Shown here: one piece after another, positions 61,171-64,000 of the stretch
Layout: each line of letters begins with the position of its first letter
Numbering within the stretch: the stretch's first letter is position 1
Source: an uncultured Prevotellaceae bacterium
GTDB taxonomy: Bacteria > Bacteroidota > Bacteroidia > Bacteroidales > Bacteroidaceae
Direction: 5' to 3'
Length of the DNA stretch: 64,000 bases
Assembly: GCA_947176895.1 (NCBI GenBank)
Contig: CAMWSK010000002.1
Coordinates: 88,423-152,422, forward strand
The notes under the pieces: generated by a model
Seen by the model: the letters and a program-made list of their open reading frames with translations, nothing else
Database searches by the model: none
Told to the model about the DNA's origin: nothing
Made by a program: the position numbers and the translations under genes

Positions 61171-62331
61171 ATGACCGGCCAGCCCGTCAGTCCCCTTCTG
61201 CTTGCCCTTGCCGCGGCCTACCTCGCGGTATGGGCGTTCAATATGTATGCGGCGCGTGCCTTCTCGCTTTTGGGCAGGATGATTCGCCTGGCCGAGAAAG
61301 ACGAACCCCATGTTCCGGCCTGCAACGCCACTCCCGTGACCTTAGTGATTACGCACGACGGACAGGGAGCCGCGCTGCGCCGTCTGCTGCCCGCCTTTCT
61401 GGAACAATCCCATCCCGATTTTGAAATCCTTTTGATAAGTTCCCGGCCTCTTGACCGCGAGGCCGAGGCCTATCTGAGCCTGCTCACCCCCTGCCGGCCC
61501 GCGCTCCACTCCCATGTGTTGCCGGCCCACGCCCAAGGGGTGAGCGCCGAGGCACTCACCCTTTCCATGGCCCTGCGCACAGCCGAACACCCGTGGGTGG
61601 TGATTTGCAGATTGGAAAGCCGCCCCGCCGGTATGCAATGGCTGGGCCGCATGGCCTCGCAGGTGCGCCCCGGCACCTGCTTCGTGGCGGGTCTCACCCT
61701 CCGGCGTCCCACGTCGTTCCTGTATCTGTGGCGCCAGATGATGAACCTGCCCTACGCCCTGCGCCACGGACTCCACACCCTGCAGCAAGACAATCTGATG
61801 GTGCACGCCCCCGGCTTTCTGGCCGCAGGCGGCATGAGCCGTGCGGCCGAGCTGAACCGGGGCATCCTGGCCGAGGCCGTCAACCGCCTGAGCCGCCCCG
61901 CCAACACACGGCTCTGCCTCCATCCCGAGGCTTTCGTGTGGCAACCCTCGCCGGCCACGCCACAGGAGTGGCTCGCCCGCGAGCTCTTCCGCCACCATGT
62001 GACGCTCCGCTTCACCCGCCGACACCGTCACGTCTCCCTCCAAGGCACCATCGTGGCCGCCACATGGCTCCACAGCCTGCTGCTCGTGGCGCTCATCGCC
62101 ACAGCCGTATGGCAGGGCGCGTGGTGGATGGTGCTCCCGGCCCCGGTGCTGATCGGCGCCTTGGTTTTCCGGCGTGCCGCACAAATAAACCTCACCACCG
62201 AGGCCCTGAGCCTTCCGCCCTGCCGTCTCACGCTCGGCTACAGGCTCCACCGGCTGGCCATCACCCGCCTGCGCATCCTGCTGGCCTATGACATAAGCGA
62301 CAAAAACGAATACAGAAAACAAAACCTTTAA
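61171..62331 (+). CDS. Membrane-bound family-2-like glycosyltransferase, possibly inactive
   Basis: 386 residues. An N-terminal helix (SPLLLALAAAYLAVWAFNMYAARAF) anchors it; two more helices are near 290-335. The central part resembles a GT-A fold: VTLVITHDGQGAALRRLLPAFLEQSHPDFEILLISS, then the position of the usual DxD metal motif reads ICRLESRPAGMQWL, so the acidic pair is reduced to Glu. QQDNLMVHAPGFLAAGGM is like the acceptor loop. It may be a degenerate enzyme or use a different metal site. It follows lysA by 7 bases and precedes DedA by 11. Confidence 0.65.
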   Translation: MTGQPVSPLLLALAAAYLAVWAFNMYAARAFSLLGRMIRLAEKDEPHVPACNATPVTLVITHDGQGAALRRLLPAFLEQSHPDFEILLISSRPLDREAEAYLSLLTPCRPALHSHVLPAHAQGVSAEALTLSMALRTAEHPWVVICRLESRPAGMQWLGRMASQVRPGTCFVAGLTLRRPTSFLYLWRQMMNLPYALRHGLHTLQQDNLMVHAPGFLAAGGMSRAAELNRGILAEAVNRLSRPANTRLCLHPEAFVWQPSPATPQEWLARELFRHHVTLRFTRRHRHVSLQGTIVAATWLHSLLLVALIATAVWQGAWWMVLPAPVLIGALVFRRAAQINLTTEALSLPPCRLTLGYRLHRLAITRLRILLAYDISDKNEYRKQNL

Positions 62332-62342
62332 ACGCAACACAC

Positions 62343-62990
62343 ATGGAGTCGATACCCTTCATTGCCTGGTGCTTAGAAAACCTCAGTTATCCTGTCATCA
62401 TCCTGCTGATGGCCATCGAGAGCAGTTTCATTCCCTTCCCCAGCGAGCTGGTGGTGCCGCCCGCAGCCTATAAGGCGGCCACCGACGGCAACCAAAGCCT
62501 TGCCCTCATCGTGGTGGCGGCCGGCATCGGCTCCCTCATCGGTGCGCTGGTCAACTACGGCCTGTCCGTATGGCTCGGCCGCCCCCTGGTCTATCGCTTT
62601 GCCGAAAGCCGCCTGGGCCACCTGTGCCTCATCGACCGCAAGAAAGTGGAGAAGGCCGAAGCCTATTTCAACGAGCACGGGGCCGTCGGCACCTTCGTCG
62701 GGCGCCTCATCCCCGCCATCCGCCAGCTCATCAGCATCCCTGCGGGGCTCAGCCGCATGCACCTGGGCAAGTTCGTCCTCTACACCACCCTCGGAGCCAC
62801 CCTGTGGAACATCGTGCTGGCCGCACTGGGCTATTATCTGGCACAAGTGGTGCCCGCCGACCGGCTCAACGCCACCGTGGCCGAGTACGAACGTCCCATC
62901 AAGATTGCCCTCATCCTCACAGGCTGCCTGGTGGTGCTCTTCCTCGCCTGGCAAGCCTACCGCAAACCCGACACCGATGAAAAAGCTTAA
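62343..62990 (+). CDS. DedA family membrane protein
   Basis: 215 residues. The DedA/SNARE-associated fold is clear: re-entrant segment IESSFIPFPSELVVPPAAY, FNEHGAVGTFVGRLIPAIRQLISIPAGLSRM with the GR...PxxR motif, and membrane helices around 45-70, 130-165 and 180-205. Members move undecaprenyl phosphate or phospholipids between leaflets and affect envelope stability. It overlaps the next gene by 14 bases. Confidence 0.93.
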   Translation: MESIPFIAWCLENLSYPVIILLMAIESSFIPFPSELVVPPAAYKAATDGNQSLALIVVAAGIGSLIGALVNYGLSVWLGRPLVYRFAESRLGHLCLIDRKKVEKAEAYFNEHGAVGTFVGRLIPAIRQLISIPAGLSRMHLGKFVLYTTLGATLWNIVLAALGYYLAQVVPADRLNATVAEYERPIKIALILTGCLVVLFLAWQAYRKPDTDEKA

Positions 62991-64000
62991 ATTCCTGCTT
63001 CCGCTCCTGTTCGCCCTGCCCGTCCGTGCCCAGCGGATGTGGGAGGACGTGGCCGTGGAGCCCGTCAGCCTCGACACCGCACGCAACCAGGCGCTGGCCT
63101 TCGACCTCCACGCCCTGGCATTCTTCCGCGACAACGAGTACGACAGCCCCATACAGAAAGGCTACTCGCTGCCGGGGTTCCGGCTGCGGCCCAGGCTCTC
63201 CTTCCAGACGCTCCACTGCCTGCGCATGGAGCTGGGCCTGCACGCCACCGTGTTCGACGGTGCCAACAAATACCCCAACTACGCCTACCACGACATCGGG
63301 CGATGGAAAGGCAACCAATACCAGCGCGGAGCACACGTGTTGCCCTGGTTCAGGGTGCAGGCCAACCTCAAGCACACCACCTTGGTGCTTGGCGACATCT
63401 ACGGAGCACAGAACCACCGCCTCATCCTGCCCCTCTACAATCCCGAGCAGAACCTCTCCGCCGACCCCGAGATGGGCTTCCAGGTGATGGTCAACCGCCG
63501 CCACGTGGCCCTGGACACGTGGATTGACTGGCAGAGCTACCAGTTTGACCTCGACTCGCACCAGGAGGCCTTCACCGTGGGCACCAACGCCACCCTGCTG
63601 TGGGGCAGGCAAGACAAGCCCCTGCGCTGGAGCACCCCCCTGCAGCTGCTCATCCAGCACCGCGGGGGCGAGCAGGACACCACCGCGCTGGGCGTGCAGA
63701 CCCTGGCCAACGCATCCGCCGGCGTGCGCCTGGACTACCGGCCCCGCCGCACCTGTGCCCTGCAAGCCCTCGACGCGCAAATCAACGTGCTGGGCAGTTA
63801 CCAGCAGAGCGGCCGGTTGTGGCCCTTCGACACCGGCATGGCCCTGCACGCCGCCCTCGGCGCACAACTATGGAAACGGATCACCCTGGAAGCGGGCCAT
63901 GTGGAGGTGCCCAAGCAATACGCCAACCTCTACGGCACGCCCTTCATGGGCACACTCAGCACCAAGGTCCCCGGCATGAGCTGGCACGGCACCCGCAACA
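62977..64000 (+). CDS. Secreted beta-rich protein, probable outer-membrane barrel (truncated by window end)
   Basis: About 341 residues are present with no stop before the window edge. A signal peptide covers about residues 1-19 (LLPLLFALPVRAQR). Repeated alternating strands suggest a beta-barrel: FRLRPRLSFQTLHCLRMELGLHATVF, HVLPWFRVQANLKHTTLVLGDIYG, GFQVMVNRRHVALDTWIDWQSYQF, GTNATLLWG, LDAQINVLGSYQQSG. No specific family is recognised. The start at 62977 lies inside dedA (14-base overlap), so the two are likely coupled. Confidence 0.75.
   Translation, partial: MKKLKFLLPLLFALPVRAQRMWEDVAVEPVSLDTARNQALAFDLHALAFFRDNEYDSPIQKGYSLPGFRLRPRLSFQTLHCLRMELGLHATVFDGANKYPNYAYHDIGRWKGNQYQRGAHVLPWFRVQANLKHTTLVLGDIYGAQNHRLILPLYNPEQNLSADPEMGFQVMVNRRHVALDTWIDWQSYQFDLDSHQEAFTVGTNATLLWGRQDKPLRWSTPLQLLIQHRGGEQDTTALGVQTLANASAGVRLDYRPRRTCALQALDAQINVLGSYQQSGRLWPFDTGMALHAALGAQLWKRITLEAGHVEVPKQYANLYGTPFMGTLSTKVPGMSWHGTRN

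Overview
The window is a piece of a Bacteroidales (Bacteroidota) chromosome. The evidence is direct: an Mfa/FimA-type fimbrial operon with DUF3575 and DUF3868 partners, PorD (DUF4835), a two-gene LysO, the xylB-xylA-xylE order, DUF4286 next to ruvC, and repeated Bacteroidota-type promoter boxes (-7 TAnnTTTG, sometimes with a -33 TTG/TTTG about 20 bases upstream). By eye the DNA is GC-rich for the order. The genus cannot be fixed from the sequence. No insertion sequence, prophage, CRISPR array or rRNA was seen.

Layout. 1-5643 (+): end of an exonuclease gene, coaBC, porD, recN and a secreted trypsin-fold/TPR protein, tightly packed. 5675-6355: tRNA-Arg(UCU) with promoter and terminator, then an AT-richer gene-poor stretch with a short repeat array and a promoter that carries a G8 tract. 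6454-25163 (+): a seven-gene fimbrial operon (DUF3575, DUF3868/OmpA, Mfa1-like major subunit, Mfa2-like anchor, two further fimbrillin-like lipoproteins, and a 3580-residue secreted protein with beta-trefoil-like repeats and a type IX sorting-domain-like C-terminus), closed by a strong terminator. 25451-28250 (+): sirtuin cobB, galE and the split lysine exporter lysO. 28394-32802 (+): xylose operon xylB-xylA-xylE. 32900-38924 (+): Fur-family regulator and a heavy-metal RND efflux system in DNA that looks less GC-rich than its surroundings. 45133-38965 (-): rseC-rnfBCDGEA-ttcA, an ion-pumping Rnf complex followed by a tRNA thiolase. 46563-45343 (-): DUF1573 and a DUF5672 glycosyltransferase-like gene. 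52184-46683 (-): a second, multidrug-type RND tripartite pump. 52376-64000 (+): DUF4286, ruvC, a double ABC ATPase, a small secreted protein, hisH-hisA-hisF-hisIE, ftsE, lysC, lysA, a family-2-like glycosyltransferase, DedA and a truncated secreted beta-rich protein.

How the parts work together. The fimbrial genes form a self-contained surface-appendage system. Three of its four lipoprotein subunits carry a comparable Thr-Arg site about 35-40 residues after the lipobox, which suggests proteolytic activation before donor-strand polymerisation, while the anchor lacks it. The giant last protein is the obvious candidate for a tip adhesin. Two RND pumps serve different purposes: one metal-linked, with a His-rich adaptor and a Fur-type regulator, and one multidrug-like. 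Rnf couples ferredoxin and NAD and may share electrons with TtcA.

Most unusual signals: (1) the 3580-residue protein; (2) a dispersed family of 21-base-period palindromic arrays at three intergenic sites, one of which doubles as a 20-bp terminator hairpin; (3) three G/C homopolymer tracts of 8-9 bases, in the fimbrial promoter region, in the xylE leader and inside the DUF5672 coding sequence, which look like candidate slipped-strand contingency sites.
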